The translations under genes were made by a program, and so were the position numbers. A DNA stretch of 64,000 nucleotides from a virus, in IMG/VR virus record IMGVR_UViG_3300013094_000026, positions 1 through 64,000 of that record, one strand, 5' to 3'. The notes under the pieces are model-generated. The model was not told the DNA's origin. It saw nothing but the letters and a program-made list of their open reading frames with translations, and made no database searches. This document shows, one piece after another, positions 37,824 to 46,055 of this stretch; within the stretch, counting starts at the first letter, position 1, and each line of letters begins with the position of its first letter.

Positions 37824-37994
37824 ATGGATAATTTAGAGTTAATTGTAACAGCATTGCAGCAAAGAATTGGTGAGATTGTTTCACAATATGAAGGTCAGGT
37901 TGCTTATTTAAGAGCACAAATTACTCAGCTTACAAATCAGCAAAATAATATAACTAATGCTCCAACGGGCATAAAGAGCAATTCAAAAGAATAA
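37824..37994 (+). CDS. Small coiled-coil protein
   Basis: This 56-residue gene follows a perfect promoter and an AAAAAGG site. The protein (MDNLELIVTALQQRIGEIVS, then YLRAQITQLTNQQNN) is one amphipathic coiled coil with a polar tail. A similar N-terminal layout occurs in the 84-residue protein at 39413. It may be a tail or fibre chaperone, since it sits just before a fibre gene; that is inference. Confidence 0.65.
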   Translation: MDNLELIVTALQQRIGEIVSQYEGQVAYLRAQITQLTNQQNNITNAPTGIKSNSKE

Positions 37995-38011
37995 ATTATA
38001 GGTAATAATAC

Positions 38012-39361
38012 ATGACTTCAAGTACCCCAAATTTTTGGTTAAAAGGTGGTGATGCCACATGGAAAAATCCTGCAGATTTTTGGGTAAAAGCTGCAGATGG
38101 TACTTGGAAAGAAGTAAAAGCTGCATGGGTAAAAGGCTCAGATAAAACTTGGAAACAATTTTGGCCATCAGGAGGAAAAATTATTGTAGTTATAAGTAAT
38201 AATAGTGTGCCATTCGAAACTGGTACTGGAGCACTTTCTCAAGAGACTGTAACTTCAGGATTATCTTTAGGTGACGGAGAACATTCTTTTGGACAATTAG
38301 TGGGTATTAATAATATACCAACAGGTACATATACATTTGATGGTTCAAGTGGTGATATTCAATATTCATATTCATCTGACATTATGTTTAGAGATCTCTC
38401 TAGTATGCATACTTTACCATATGACGACGATCATGCATGGGCAGTAACTTTGCCATTTGCTGTATCAGTAGGCACTTATACTGGAAATATAATTAATATT
38501 ACTACTAATGGTGGAGTAATATTTGGAAATTATTTTGGTTATATAGGGTCAAGTAATCAAGAAAGAAATGGCATAAATGGTAATACAACATGGATACCAG
38601 AAAATTTAAATTTATTGAATGCACCATCAATTTGGGGCTTATGGTATGATATTGATACTTATTATGGTGGAAATATATACTATGGTGTTAAAACTGATGA
38701 TAATGGAAAAGAATTTTTTCAAGTATCATGGGTAGATGTCGGTTACTATGCAACTTACGATTCTTCACATTTTACTTCATTTGATATATATATATATCCA
38801 GGAGCCTTAAACAAAGTTGCTTTTTCAAATAGTTATTATTATGATTTTGAAGGAAGTTTTTTTCAATCTAGTGGACCAGATACTACTTGGTTGAGTTATC
38901 CTTGGGGATTATTTTCATTTAATAATTCTCCTGCTTTATCATCTTTTTCTATTTCCACTGATCATGCACATACTGGTAGTAAATCTTTAAAAATAAATTG
39001 GACTACAGGCGATCAAGCTGGGGCTTATTTGATATTAGGGCCGATTAATAATTTTTCCTATGTGCCGTCATCAATAACTTTTTCTGCTTATGTTTATGTA
39101 CCTTCGGGAAGTCCAGATGTATATTTAACCATTAGCAGTGGTCAGTATTATTATCTATCTGGAGAATCTGCTTCTCCATTTACTTTTACTTCAATTAAAG
39201 ATACATGGACACTATTAACACTTACTGTACCATTTTCTGATTTTTACTATTATGCTACCTCAAATGGTGTTATTGATGATTTACAAATTCAACAAGATGC
39301 TAATAATTTATCTGGAGGTACGGTGTATATAGACACAGTAACAATTTCAGTTAATCAGTAA
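38012..39361 (+). CDS. Tail fibre/receptor-binding-like protein with tryptophan repeats
   Basis: The 449-residue protein begins with short repeats built around W-x(2-5)-D/G-x-T-W-K (NFWLKGGDATWKNPADFWVKA, DGTWKEVKAAWVKGSDKTWKQFW), a type of N-terminal attachment seen in actinophage tail proteins. The middle contains a beta domain with FAVSVGTYTGNIINITTNG and WGLWYDID. The C-terminal 150 residues (YDFEGSFFQSSGPDTTW... HAHTGSKSLKINW... TVYIDTVTISV) look like a carbohydrate-binding jelly roll. Probable host-surface binding. Confidence 0.6.
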   Translation: MTSSTPNFWLKGGDATWKNPADFWVKAADGTWKEVKAAWVKGSDKTWKQFWPSGGKIIVVISNNSVPFETGTGALSQETVTSGLSLGDGEHSFGQLVGINNIPTGTYTFDGSSGDIQYSYSSDIMFRDLSSMHTLPYDDDHAWAVTLPFAVSVGTYTGNIINITTNGGVIFGNYFGYIGSSNQERNGINGNTTWIPENLNLLNAPSIWGLWYDIDTYYGGNIYYGVKTDDNGKEFFQVSWVDVGYYATYDSSHFTSFDIYIYPGALNKVAFSNSYYYDFEGSFFQSSGPDTTWLSYPWGLFSFNNSPALSSFSISTDHAHTGSKSLKINWTTGDQAGAYLILGPINNFSYVPSSITFSAYVYVPSGSPDVYLTISSGQYYYLSGESASPFTFTSIKDTWTLLTLTVPFSDFYYYATSNGVIDDLQIQQDANNLSGGTVYIDTVTISVNQ

Positions 39362-39366
39362 TTTTA

Positions 39367-39375
39367 TGTTATAAT
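39367..39375 (+). promoter_or_regulatory. Extended -10 promoter
   Basis: TGTTATAAT, 38 nt before ATG 39413. No good -35 is visible. Confidence 0.5.
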
Positions 39376-39412
39376 TAATAAAAACAATAAAATATAAATA
39401 GATGGGAAAAAA

Positions 39413-39667
39413 ATGTTAACAGATCAAGATAAAATTAATTATTTATATCAACAAATTTCAAGTTTATCATTAATATTATATAATGATGAATTAACACAAA
39501 AAATGAATTTAAATTCATTACCTGCAAATGCAGTTACAAATGCACTAAATGCAAATATTGCTCCAAATTCAAATATTTCTAAAAGAATTGAGTTTTTGCA
39601 ACAAGAGTATGATGCTCTTGTTAAAGCAACGGGGCTATCACCAATTATTACTGCACCTAAATCATGA
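39413..39667 (+). CDS. Small helical protein of unknown function
   Basis: The 84-residue protein (DQDKINYLYQQISSLSLILYNDELTQKMNL... RIEFLQQEYDALVKATGL) is helical with coiled-coil character and a basic end. It follows an extended -10 promoter and overlaps the next gene by 4 nt. The resemblance in layout to the 56-residue protein at 37824 suggests a related structural accessory role, not proven. Confidence 0.6.
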   Translation: MLTDQDKINYLYQQISSLSLILYNDELTQKMNLNSLPANAVTNALNANIAPNSNISKRIEFLQQEYDALVKATGLSPIITAPKS

Positions 39668-40068
39668 ATTTATTGAAATCTTTTAATAAAAAATCTAAAG
39701 TAGAAAATATTACTTTTACACCAGTAATCCCAAGTGGATTAATTGGTCATACTGAAAAAGGGTATTTTTATGTTAAAGGTAAAAAAAGATTTAGATTTGT
39801 TTCTGAAAGAGCAATGAAAACTTGGAATCTTCCCGTCATAAAAACTACAGAAGAAAAAATGACGGGACTACCAATAGTGGGCGTATTAGGTCTTAGAGAT
39901 GGAACAGTAGCTAAAGATATCTCAGATGGTAAGATCTATTTAATTAGTGATTCAAAAAGAAGACATATTATTAATCCAGATGTGCTTCTTTGGATAAATT
40001 CTAGTATAATAGAGGTATCTCAAAAAGATATTCTTTGTCACGATGAAGGATATGTATTAGATGAATAA
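39664..40068 (+). CDS. Small phage protein with 'GKIYLISDSKRRHI' motif
   Basis: The 134-residue protein has two related segments, GYFYVKGKKRFRFVSERAMKTW and GKIYLISDSKRRHIINPDVL. Each has a short beta hairpin followed by a basic turn, a motif repeated in some bacterial and phage surface proteins. A GLRDGTVAKDISD segment lies between. It is probably virion-linked because of its place at the end of the tail block. Function unknown. Confidence 0.55.
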   Translation: MNLLKSFNKKSKVENITFTPVIPSGLIGHTEKGYFYVKGKKRFRFVSERAMKTWNLPVIKTTEEKMTGLPIVGVLGLRDGTVAKDISDGKIYLISDSKRRHIINPDVLLWINSSIIEVSQKDILCHDEGYVLDE

Positions 40069-40088
40069 AGTTGGAATGAAAATCTAAA

Positions 40089-40349
40089 ATGTACAATCCT
40101 ATCAAAGTTTGGACAAAACGAGATAGAAGAGTTAGTCGGGAAGGCTATGTACTGATTAAAGTACCTGAGCATCCCAAAAATTTTAAAGGCTGGTATTACG
40201 AACACCGCCTAATAATTGAAAAACAATTAAATAGAATCATTGAAGATTGGGAAACTGTTCATCATATCAATGAAGATAAAACTGATAATAGATTAATTAA
40301 TCTATTTATATGTTCAAGATTAGAACATAATAAAGCACACGCTGCTTGA
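40089..40349 (+). CDS. Small HNH endonuclease
   Basis: The 86-residue protein contains an HNH_3-type core: YYEHRLIIEKQL, then VHHINEDKTDNRLINLFICSRLEHNKAH, with the H-H, N and H positions present. No -10 box or clear ribosome site is seen before it. It ends just inside the next promoter. A free-standing homing-type nuclease or a nicking enzyme is likely. Confidence 0.75.
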   Translation: MYNPIKVWTKRDRRVSREGYVLIKVPEHPKNFKGWYYEHRLIIEKQLNRIIEDWETVHHINEDKTDNRLINLFICSRLEHNKAHAA

Positions 40350-40375
40350 CAAAATAAAACAAGATACGCTACAAT
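40346..40375 (+). promoter_or_regulatory. Promoter of metallophosphoesterase
   Basis: TTGACA (40346-40351) and TACAAT (40370-40375) with an 18-nt spacer. The -35 overlaps the HNH stop codon. Confidence 0.75.
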
Positions 40376-40401
40376 TAACTAAACTCACAGAAAGAGATTA
40401 G

Positions 40402-41205
40402 ATGACTAATGATTTAAAATGGATGCTATCATCTGATCAGCAATTTCCATATCAAGATGATAAAGCCATTGAACTTTGGTTTAAAGTTATGAAGTGGTTT
40501 AAGCCAGATGTAGTTGACTATTTGGGGGATACTGATGATCAAGCTTGCTATAGCAAATATACAGAAGGAAGATCAGCTGAATTCTTACAGCTTCATAAAA
40601 ATGATAGTAAAGATCTAATTGTTCCGATGATGCGACATGAAGCAAAAGGTGCAAGAGATTTTTATGCTAAAACAAGAGAAATGTTGTCAAATGCACAATT
40701 ATTTTCAGCATTAGGAAATCATGACATCAGAATCTTTGATTATCTTGATAAGAAAATGCCAGAATATCTATCTGATATTACGCCAGAATCTTTGTGGGGA
40801 CTTGATAGCCTAGGGTATGACTATATTTATTATAATGAATTGCCTAGACATCGCTTTGGAGATATCCATGTCCATCATGGACTTTCAATTGCAGACACGG
40901 GGGCTGTCAGAAAAGATATTGATGATTTACAAATTTCTTTGATTAGAGGACATTCACATAGAATTGCCTCCCATTTTCAGACATATGAATTACCATTAGC
41001 AACTAATGGAAGAACAATTCGTGGATATGAAATTGGGCATATGTGTGATGAGAAAAGTGATGGTATGAAATATACGCAAAATCACAACTGGCAAAAAGGT
41101 TTCGCAATTGCACATATTGAAAATGGTAATCATCCTCATGTGCAAATTGTGGAGATTTCACCAACTTACACTTGTGTAGTTGATGGAAAATTGTTTTCTG
41201 TCTAA
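40402..41205 (+). CDS. Calcineurin-like metallophosphoesterase
   Basis: The 267-residue protein has the metallophosphoesterase motifs in order: SSDQQ (D12; the usual D-x-H is D-x-Q here), YLGDTDD (D43), LGNHD (105-108), HVHHG (156-160) and RGHSH (183-186). These bind two metal ions and hydrolyse phosphoesters. The substrate could be nucleic-acid ends or a nucleotide; the sequence does not say. It has its own promoter and lies between two HNH genes. Confidence 0.85.
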   Translation: MTNDLKWMLSSDQQFPYQDDKAIELWFKVMKWFKPDVVDYLGDTDDQACYSKYTEGRSAEFLQLHKNDSKDLIVPMMRHEAKGARDFYAKTREMLSNAQLFSALGNHDIRIFDYLDKKMPEYLSDITPESLWGLDSLGYDYIYYNELPRHRFGDIHVHHGLSIADTGAVRKDIDDLQISLIRGHSHRIASHFQTYELPLATNGRTIRGYEIGHMCDEKSDGMKYTQNHNWQKGFAIAHIENGNHPHVQIVEISPTYTCVVDGKLFSV

Positions 41206-41214
41206 TTTTATATA

Positions 41215-41223
41215 TGGTATAAT
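41215..41223 (+). promoter_or_regulatory. Extended -10 promoter, leaderless HNH gene
   Basis: TGGTATAAT with ATG 41230 exactly 6 nt after the hexamer. Confidence 0.65.
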
Positions 41224-41229
41224 ATATGT

Positions 41230-41739
41230 ATGTTATGTGAAATAGAAAATTGTGACAGGAATAAGGTGGAAGGCGGAAAATATTGTAGAAGTCATTATAG
41301 GCGTAAACAATATATAAGCGATAAACCTATAAGGATAAATAAATACCCAGATGGAAAATTTTGTAAAATAGAGGGTTGCAAATCCCGCTCTAGAGTACTT
41401 GAGATGTGTATAAAACATTATCAAAGAGTTAAAAAATGGGCAGACCCAGAAAAAACTGCTAGGGCAACATCTGGCTCAGGATATATAGATTCAAATGGTT
41501 ATAGATTAATAACTATTGATGGAAAAAGAGTTCTTGAGCATAGGTATGTAATGTCAAAATATTTAGGTAGGGATTTATTAGCAAATGAAAATGTACATCA
41601 CAAAAATGGTGACAGATCAGATAATAGATTAGAAAACCTAGAGCTATGGTCTAAGTCCCAGCCATCTGGACAACGGGTGGAAGACAAATTAAAATGGGCA
41701 TATGAAATAATAAGTCTTTACAAAGACTATAACCTATAG
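41230..41739 (+). CDS. HNH endonuclease with N-terminal zinc-finger-like segments
   Basis: The 169-residue protein has two Cys/His clusters (CEIENC...YCRSHYRR and CKIEGC...MCIKHYQR) ahead of an HNH_3 core: [48 protein letters not shown]. Paired zinc motifs plus HNH are common in actinophage nucleases of the homing type. It has its own leaderless promoter, so it looks like an independent insertion between the phosphoesterase and the small membrane protein. Confidence 0.8.
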   Translation: MLCEIENCDRNKVEGGKYCRSHYRRKQYISDKPIRINKYPDGKFCKIEGCKSRSRVLEMCIKHYQRVKKWADPEKTARATSGSGYIDSNGYRLITIDGKRVLEHRYVMSKYLGRDLLANENVHHKNGDRSDNRLENLELWSKSQPSGQRVEDKLKWAYEIISLYKDYNL

Positions 41740-41748
41740 GAGAAAAAA

Positions 41749-42039
41749 ATGAAAGTTACACAATCAGAAAAGGCTCTAGTAGAGCATTATGTTTATGCAA
41801 CTGCTGCATCAGCTGTGGCAATTTGGCAGACAGGAAATCACTCAATTAAGCATGTTCTTTGGTCTGCTGTAATTGGTGTAGTTGGTCCAGTTCTTGCTAA
41901 GTTTAACCCAAAGGGTGTTATAGGAGAGCTTTCTAAGAAAGAGCATCTTGATGCAGTAACTACTGCAGCACTAACATCTGTAGCAACAACAGTTGTAGCA
42001 GATGCTAATAAAGCAATCGCAGCAGACACTAAGAAGTAA
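41749..42039 (+). CDS. Small membrane protein, second holin candidate
   Basis: The 96-residue protein has one or two membrane-prone stretches (YVYATAASAVAIWQTG and VLWSAVIGVVGPVLAKF), then an Ala/Thr-rich tail ending AIAADTKK. ATG 41749 follows AGGAG. Size and layout fit a holin or antiholin; the other candidate is next to the endolysin at 13814. Two small membrane proteins of this sort often act together at lysis, but that is inference. Confidence 0.55.
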   Translation: MKVTQSEKALVEHYVYATAASAVAIWQTGNHSIKHVLWSAVIGVVGPVLAKFNPKGVIGELSKKEHLDAVTTAALTSVATTVVADANKAIAADTKK

Positions 42040-42060
42040 AAATATAGAAAAAATTTAATA

Positions 42061-42246
42061 ATGTTATTTTGTAAAAAATGTACAGGACGTGTTTTTGTAG
42101 ACCGAGTTTACTCCCAGAACTTACGTCTTGAATTGTACTGTATCATGTGTGGGAAAAGATGGATGATCAAAAGAGATAATAGGTTTGGTGCATGGATAGC
42201 AAAAATAGAAGAAGAGCTTCAGTCCAATTACGGTACTTCTATCTAA
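42061..42246 (+). CDS. Small zinc-ribbon protein
   Basis: The 61-residue protein has two C-x2-C pairs (CKKC and CIMC) 25 or so residues apart, and a basic patch (GKRWMIKRDNR). It is a likely zinc ribbon that binds nucleic acid or protein. Its 3' part overlaps the next gene by 55 nt in another frame; both frames look genuine. Confidence 0.65.
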   Translation: MLFCKKCTGRVFVDRVYSQNLRLELYCIMCGKRWMIKRDNRFGAWIAKIEEELQSNYGTSI

Positions 42247-42707
42247 ATAAAAAACTTCACAAAGTTTTAAGAAGATCACGTGCAGAAAACTTATTAATTG
42301 CTTGGGATTACCAATTGGGAAAGCGTGTTGCTTATAATTTGGCGGATGTCAATAAGAATAAACAACACGCTTATTCCATCAAAGAAGTTGTAAAATTAAT
42401 TGGTAAACATGAAGATACGATTAAATTACATTTATATAGAGGGGATTTAAAATTTCCACAAAGAGTGTATTCTCTTAATGGCAATAAAACTCCAGGAAAA
42501 TATTTTTGGAGTGAAGATGATATTAGAGAAATGCATGATTTTTTTAAAACAGTCCATAGGGGCAGACCAAGAATTGATGGCGGGATTACCCCAGGTGATA
42601 TGCCATCCAGAGCAGAATTAGAGGCTATGATGAAACAAGAAAATATTTTGTATGTCAAGAATGATGACGGAGAATTTGTTCCAGTTTGGAAACAACCAGA
42701 ATGGTAA
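42192..42707 (+). CDS. Conserved actinophage helix-turn-helix DNA-binding protein
   Basis: The 171-residue protein begins NRRRASVQLRYFYLNKKLHKVL and contains a MerR/excise-like helix-turn-helix (YSIKEVVKLIGKHEDTIKLHLYRGDLKFPQRVY). It ends with GRPRIDGGITPGDMPSRAELEAMM. This combination is widespread in actinobacteriophages, usually near replication genes, and its role is probably transcriptional or replication-linked. It overlaps the zinc-ribbon gene by 55 nt and the next gene by 7. Confidence 0.75.
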   Translation: MDSKNRRRASVQLRYFYLNKKLHKVLRRSRAENLLIAWDYQLGKRVAYNLADVNKNKQHAYSIKEVVKLIGKHEDTIKLHLYRGDLKFPQRVYSLNGNKTPGKYFWSEDDIREMHDFFKTVHRGRPRIDGGITPGDMPSRAELEAMMKQENILYVKNDDGEFVPVWKQPEW

Positions 42708-42934
42708 ATGAAAAATTAAATAAAGAGTCAAAACATGTACTTCATCAGGCACTGAAAGTGTTAGAATTCACAATGGAGCTGGCTGTACAAAAAGAGGATA
42801 TTGATGCTATGATAGGTATAGCAGATCGCCTTATGATGTTGTATCAGCATTTATCAGAAGGCACACCAAAAAAGTTTAAGCCAGGGTTTACTTTGGCTGA
42901 TAAAGAGGAGCCACAGAATGACAGAGATGAATAA
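42701..42934 (+). CDS. Small helical protein
   Basis: I use ATG 42701, which overlaps the previous stop, not an upstream TTG. The 77-residue protein (SKHVLHQALKVLEFTMELAVQKEDIDAMIGIADRLMMLYQHL) is helical and similar in style to small conserved actinophage genes before the helicase. Function unknown. Confidence 0.65.
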   Translation: MVNEKLNKESKHVLHQALKVLEFTMELAVQKEDIDAMIGIADRLMMLYQHLSEGTPKKFKPGFTLADKEEPQNDRDE

Positions 42935-43145
42935 TTCAACTGTTGTAAAAGTTGATTTACACTTTACTAAAAATTTGGGTAATTATGAAAGTTTGAGAAT
43001 TGGTATTGGCGTAGAAGATTTTAAAAGATCTGGCGAGACAACTGATGAAGCAACTGATCGTGTTTATAAGTTTGTTGAAGATAAGTTAATGGAAAAAGTT
43101 CGTGAGATTGAAGAAGAATTGGGTAAGGGTAAAGGTAAGAAATGA
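42918..43145 (+). CDS. Small conserved-looking protein
   Basis: The 75-residue protein (VVKVDLHFTKNLGNYESLRIGIGVEDF... ATDRVYKFVEDKLMEKVREIEEEL) has a beta hairpin followed by a helix and a Lys/Gly tail. It overlaps both neighbours and belongs to the replication operon. The fold resembles small single-strand-binding or accessory proteins in outline, but I cannot assign it. Confidence 0.65.
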   Translation: MTEMNNSTVVKVDLHFTKNLGNYESLRIGIGVEDFKRSGETTDEATDRVYKFVEDKLMEKVREIEEELGKGKGKK

Positions 43146-43474
43146 CAAAAGATGAAGCAAAACTAGCTTATAGTCTAGTTTCACTTTATTGTTCTTTATA
43201 CAAAGAGTCTTACAAAAAACCTGCAGTGGTAAATAAGTATCGTGAAAAGTGGGCTATGCAAGATGTTATAGATAGTGTAGGCTATGATAGAGCAAAAGTA
43301 TTACTTGAATATTACTTTAAGTCCATGAATAATGGAAATCCAATATCTTGGTTTTTTTATAATTTTGAAAAGCTTGATTTGTCATTGCAACAATCAGAGC
43401 AAGATAAAACAAGAAGAGAATTAATTAGAGCTAAAACAAAGTCTATGGTTGAAGAAAGAGATAATGAACACTGA
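43142..43474 (+). CDS. Putative helicase-associated protein
   Basis: The 110-residue protein (AKLAYSLVSLYCSLYKESYKKPAVVNKYREKWAM... YYFKSMNNGNPISWFFYNFEKLD) is helical and lies immediately before the DnaB-like helicase, overlapping it by 11 nt. Helicase loaders and partners are often found here. No ATPase motif is present, so a classical DnaC loader is excluded. Confidence 0.55.
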   Translation: MTKDEAKLAYSLVSLYCSLYKESYKKPAVVNKYREKWAMQDVIDSVGYDRAKVLLEYYFKSMNNGNPISWFFYNFEKLDLSLQQSEQDKTRRELIRAKTKSMVEERDNEH

Positions 43475-44687
43475 ATCAGCAGTCATTACATCAGTTTGCA
43501 ATAACAAGGACATATCTGTAGTTCTTGCTGATAATATTGATGAAGTATTTACTTCTCACAGAGATGTTTGGGAAGGTCTAAAATCTTATTATCTTAAATT
43601 TAAATCTGTTCCAGATATCACAGTACTTACTGAAAAATTTAAAGATTTTGAACCTGCAAAGGTTAAAGGTGAGACAGCATATTATTTGGATCAATTAAAG
43701 AATGAGTATCTTGCTGCAAGATTACGCAACCTATTACTTACATCAGGTGCGAGTCTAAAAACAGAAGCTTCCGCAAGAGTATTGTCGCAGATGCAAGCAG
43801 AGCTTAATGGTCTTGGCAGATTGACAGGAAATGTTAGAGATGTTGACCTAACTGATTATAAAGCAGCAGAAAAGCATTTTGAGGCTGTTCGTACACGTTC
43901 TGATGCTATGGGCGGTAGTCCAGGGATTAAGACAGGTTTTAAAGCTATTGACTACGCATACCCTACTGGTATGGCTCCAGGACACCTTATAGTAATGATT
44001 GGTTGGCCAGGCAAGGGTAAGACTTGGTTTTCCTCTTATTTAGCCTGTAAAGCTTGGGAACAGGGTTTTAAACCTATGATCATATCTCTTGAAATGACAC
44101 CAGAGAATATGCGTGATCGTATCTACACAATGTTAGGTTCTGGATTATTTAAATCTTCAGATTTTTCTAGAGGCAGTATTGATTTAACACAATTTGATGA
44201 TTGGGGTAAAAAGAAGTTCTTAGATAAAAATGGATTTATTCTTGTATCAAATGAAGGCTCGGGTCAAGTGACTCCTACTACAGTTCAAGGTAAGATTGAT
44301 CAACATAAACCAGATTTAGTAATTTTAGATTATCATCAATTGTTTGCTGATTCAAATAATTCAAAAGCACCTACAGAACGCAATATGAATATTTCTCGTG
44401 AGTTTAAAATGCTTGCTATGAGAAATAATATTCCTATTATTGATATTACTGCAGCAACTGCAGAAGAAACAGCAGATCATGATTCACCACCAATGTTAAA
44501 TCAAGTTGCTTGGTCAAAGGCAATTGAATACGATGCTGATATGGCTATTGCAGTGCACAAGAATCCCGATTCTAACATAATGGAAATTGTAAGTCGTAAA
44601 AATAGACATGGCACTGAATTTGGGATGTATTTAGATTGGGATTTAAATCGTGGTATTGTTAAAGAATTATATGATGTACCTATGTAA
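43464..44687 (+). CDS. DnaB-like replicative helicase
   Basis: I use ATG 43464 (preceded by GAAAGAG) rather than an upstream TTG, giving 407 residues. An N-terminal helical domain precedes the RecA-like core: Walker A GWPGKGKTW (180-188), MIISLEMTPENMRDRI, Walker B VILDYHQLF (D289), and a C-terminal SRKNRHG region. It unwinds DNA at the fork and would work with the primase and polymerase encoded next. Confidence 0.85.
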   Translation: MNTESAVITSVCNNKDISVVLADNIDEVFTSHRDVWEGLKSYYLKFKSVPDITVLTEKFKDFEPAKVKGETAYYLDQLKNEYLAARLRNLLLTSGASLKTEASARVLSQMQAELNGLGRLTGNVRDVDLTDYKAAEKHFEAVRTRSDAMGGSPGIKTGFKAIDYAYPTGMAPGHLIVMIGWPGKGKTWFSSYLACKAWEQGFKPMIISLEMTPENMRDRIYTMLGSGLFKSSDFSRGSIDLTQFDDWGKKKFLDKNGFILVSNEGSGQVTPTTVQGKIDQHKPDLVILDYHQLFADSNNSKAPTERNMNISREFKMLAMRNNIPIIDITAATAEETADHDSPPMLNQVAWSKAIEYDADMAIAVHKNPDSNIMEIVSRKNRHGTEFGMYLDWDLNRGIVKELYDVPM

Positions 44688-44710
44688 TTTTATGTAATCA
44701 AAGTCTATCT

Positions 44711-44719
44711 TGGTATAAT
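44711..44719 (+). promoter_or_regulatory. Extended -10 promoter before primase operon
   Basis: TGGTATAAT, 22 nt before ATG 44741, which is preceded by AAGAAAG. Confidence 0.6.
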
Positions 44720-44740
44720 TATCAAGAAAGATTGGTGATC

Positions 44741-45022
44741 ATGTACCCACGAAAAATACATGACTTTTGGATGAACGGTATTATTAAAGATGATGCTAAA
44801 TTCCAAAGCTCAAGGGAGAATTATGAAAGACTTTTGGTTCAGCAAATGCGGGACAAAGGTTATATTCCTGTCCTTGACATGCAGCCACAATTTAATGTAA
44901 AATATAATGAAGAGAAAGATCACTACACATTCAATCTTGTAATGTATGGGATATATTTGGGTAAAACCAAAGCTCTTAAATATGAAGGTTTCTCTGGCCA
45001 GAGCTTAGTACCTAAAGGATAA
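44741..45022 (+). CDS. Small protein upstream of primase
   Basis: I use ATG 44741; TTG and GTG codons upstream are unlikely. The 93-residue protein (KIHDFWMNGIIKDDAKFQSSRENYERLLVQQMRDKGYIPVLDMQPQ... FNLVMYGIYLGKTKALKYEG) has an alpha-beta layout without recognised motif. It lies 3 nt before the primase gene and is probably co-translated with it. Confidence 0.65.
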   Translation: MYPRKIHDFWMNGIIKDDAKFQSSRENYERLLVQQMRDKGYIPVLDMQPQFNVKYNEEKDHYTFNLVMYGIYLGKTKALKYEGFSGQSLVPKG

Positions 45023-45025
45023 AAA

Positions 45026-45979
45026 ATGAAAGATGCATATACTAAATCGGATCTCCGATCTATTTTGCAATCTTGTGGTGTTGAAATAGTTTCTCAAACT
45101 GGAACAGATTTTCTTTGTTTATGCCCATTTCATCATAATACAGACTCTCCAGCATTTGCAGTAAGTTATTCAAAAGGTTTGTATGTTTGCTATAATCAAA
45201 ACTGCAATTCGGCGGGAACTGTACTAGATTTAGTTAAAAAGTTAACGCATAGAAATGACTTTGAAGCTATGAGATTTATATCTTCAAATAAGATGACAGA
45301 AGCAGATATGCTTGAAGAAGAATTAAAAGAATTACTTGATGATAAACCAGAATTTGAAGAATTTTCAAGTGATATATTAAAATCATTACATGAAGGATTA
45401 ACTCAGGAAGCGAGAGATTATTATGGTAATAGGCACATTAATGCTGATGCTATTGATTACTTTAATTTGGGATATTCACAGAAACAAGGAATGGTAACTG
45501 TTCCCCTCCACTCACCAGATGGAATACCTGTTGGAGTCATAGGTAGATCAATTACTGGGAAATCATTTAAGAATAGTCCCAATCTTCCACGCAATAAAAC
45601 TATGTTTAACTTGCATAGAGCAAAGCGTGAGGGTGGAACTATAATTGTAGTTGAATCTAGTTTTGATGTTATTCGTTTATGGCAGGCGGGGTATCCAAAT
45701 GCTGTAGCAACTTTAGGCGGTAGCATATCAGATACCAACATTAATCATTTGAATAAATATGCATCTACAGTTATTATTATGACTGATAATGATAAAGCTG
45801 GGCGGTCTTTAGGCATGACAATAGCTGGTAAATTAAAAAATAAAAGTGTGTTATGGGCTATGTATAGTTATGATGCTATTTATCCACATAATGCAAAAGA
45901 TGTGGGTGATATGTCCGATTTAGAAATAAAGCAATGTATAAACAATGCAATTCCACACTTTGAATTTGCTAATTTGTAG
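45026..45979 (+). CDS. DNA primase (CHC2 zinc finger and Toprim)
   Basis: The 317-residue protein has an N-terminal zinc motif CPFH (C33, H36) with C55 and C60, spaced C-x4-C rather than C-x2-C, a variant met in phage primases. A Toprim domain follows with GGTIIVVESSFDVIRLW (catalytic Glu) and IIMTDNDKAGR (D-x-D). It is shorter than bacterial DnaG and lacks the helicase-binding C-terminal domain. It makes RNA primers alongside the helicase at 43464. Confidence 0.85.
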   Translation: MKDAYTKSDLRSILQSCGVEIVSQTGTDFLCLCPFHHNTDSPAFAVSYSKGLYVCYNQNCNSAGTVLDLVKKLTHRNDFEAMRFISSNKMTEADMLEEELKELLDDKPEFEEFSSDILKSLHEGLTQEARDYYGNRHINADAIDYFNLGYSQKQGMVTVPLHSPDGIPVGVIGRSITGKSFKNSPNLPRNKTMFNLHRAKREGGTIIVVESSFDVIRLWQAGYPNAVATLGGSISDTNINHLNKYASTVIIMTDNDKAGRSLGMTIAGKLKNKSVLWAMYSYDAIYPHNAKDVGDMSDLEIKQCINNAIPHFEFANL

Positions 45980-46008
45980 TAGACAAAGCATATCTAAAGT
46001 GCTATAAT
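45980..46008 (+). promoter_or_regulatory. Promoter of ssDNA-binding protein gene
   Basis: TAGACA (45980-45985), 17-nt spacer, TATAAT (46003-46008) with TGC before the hexamer. A 40-nt leader with AAGGAG follows. Confidence 0.8.
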
Positions 46009-46055
46009 AAAGACACAGGACAACATAAAGTCCATTATACTAAGGAGAATATATT

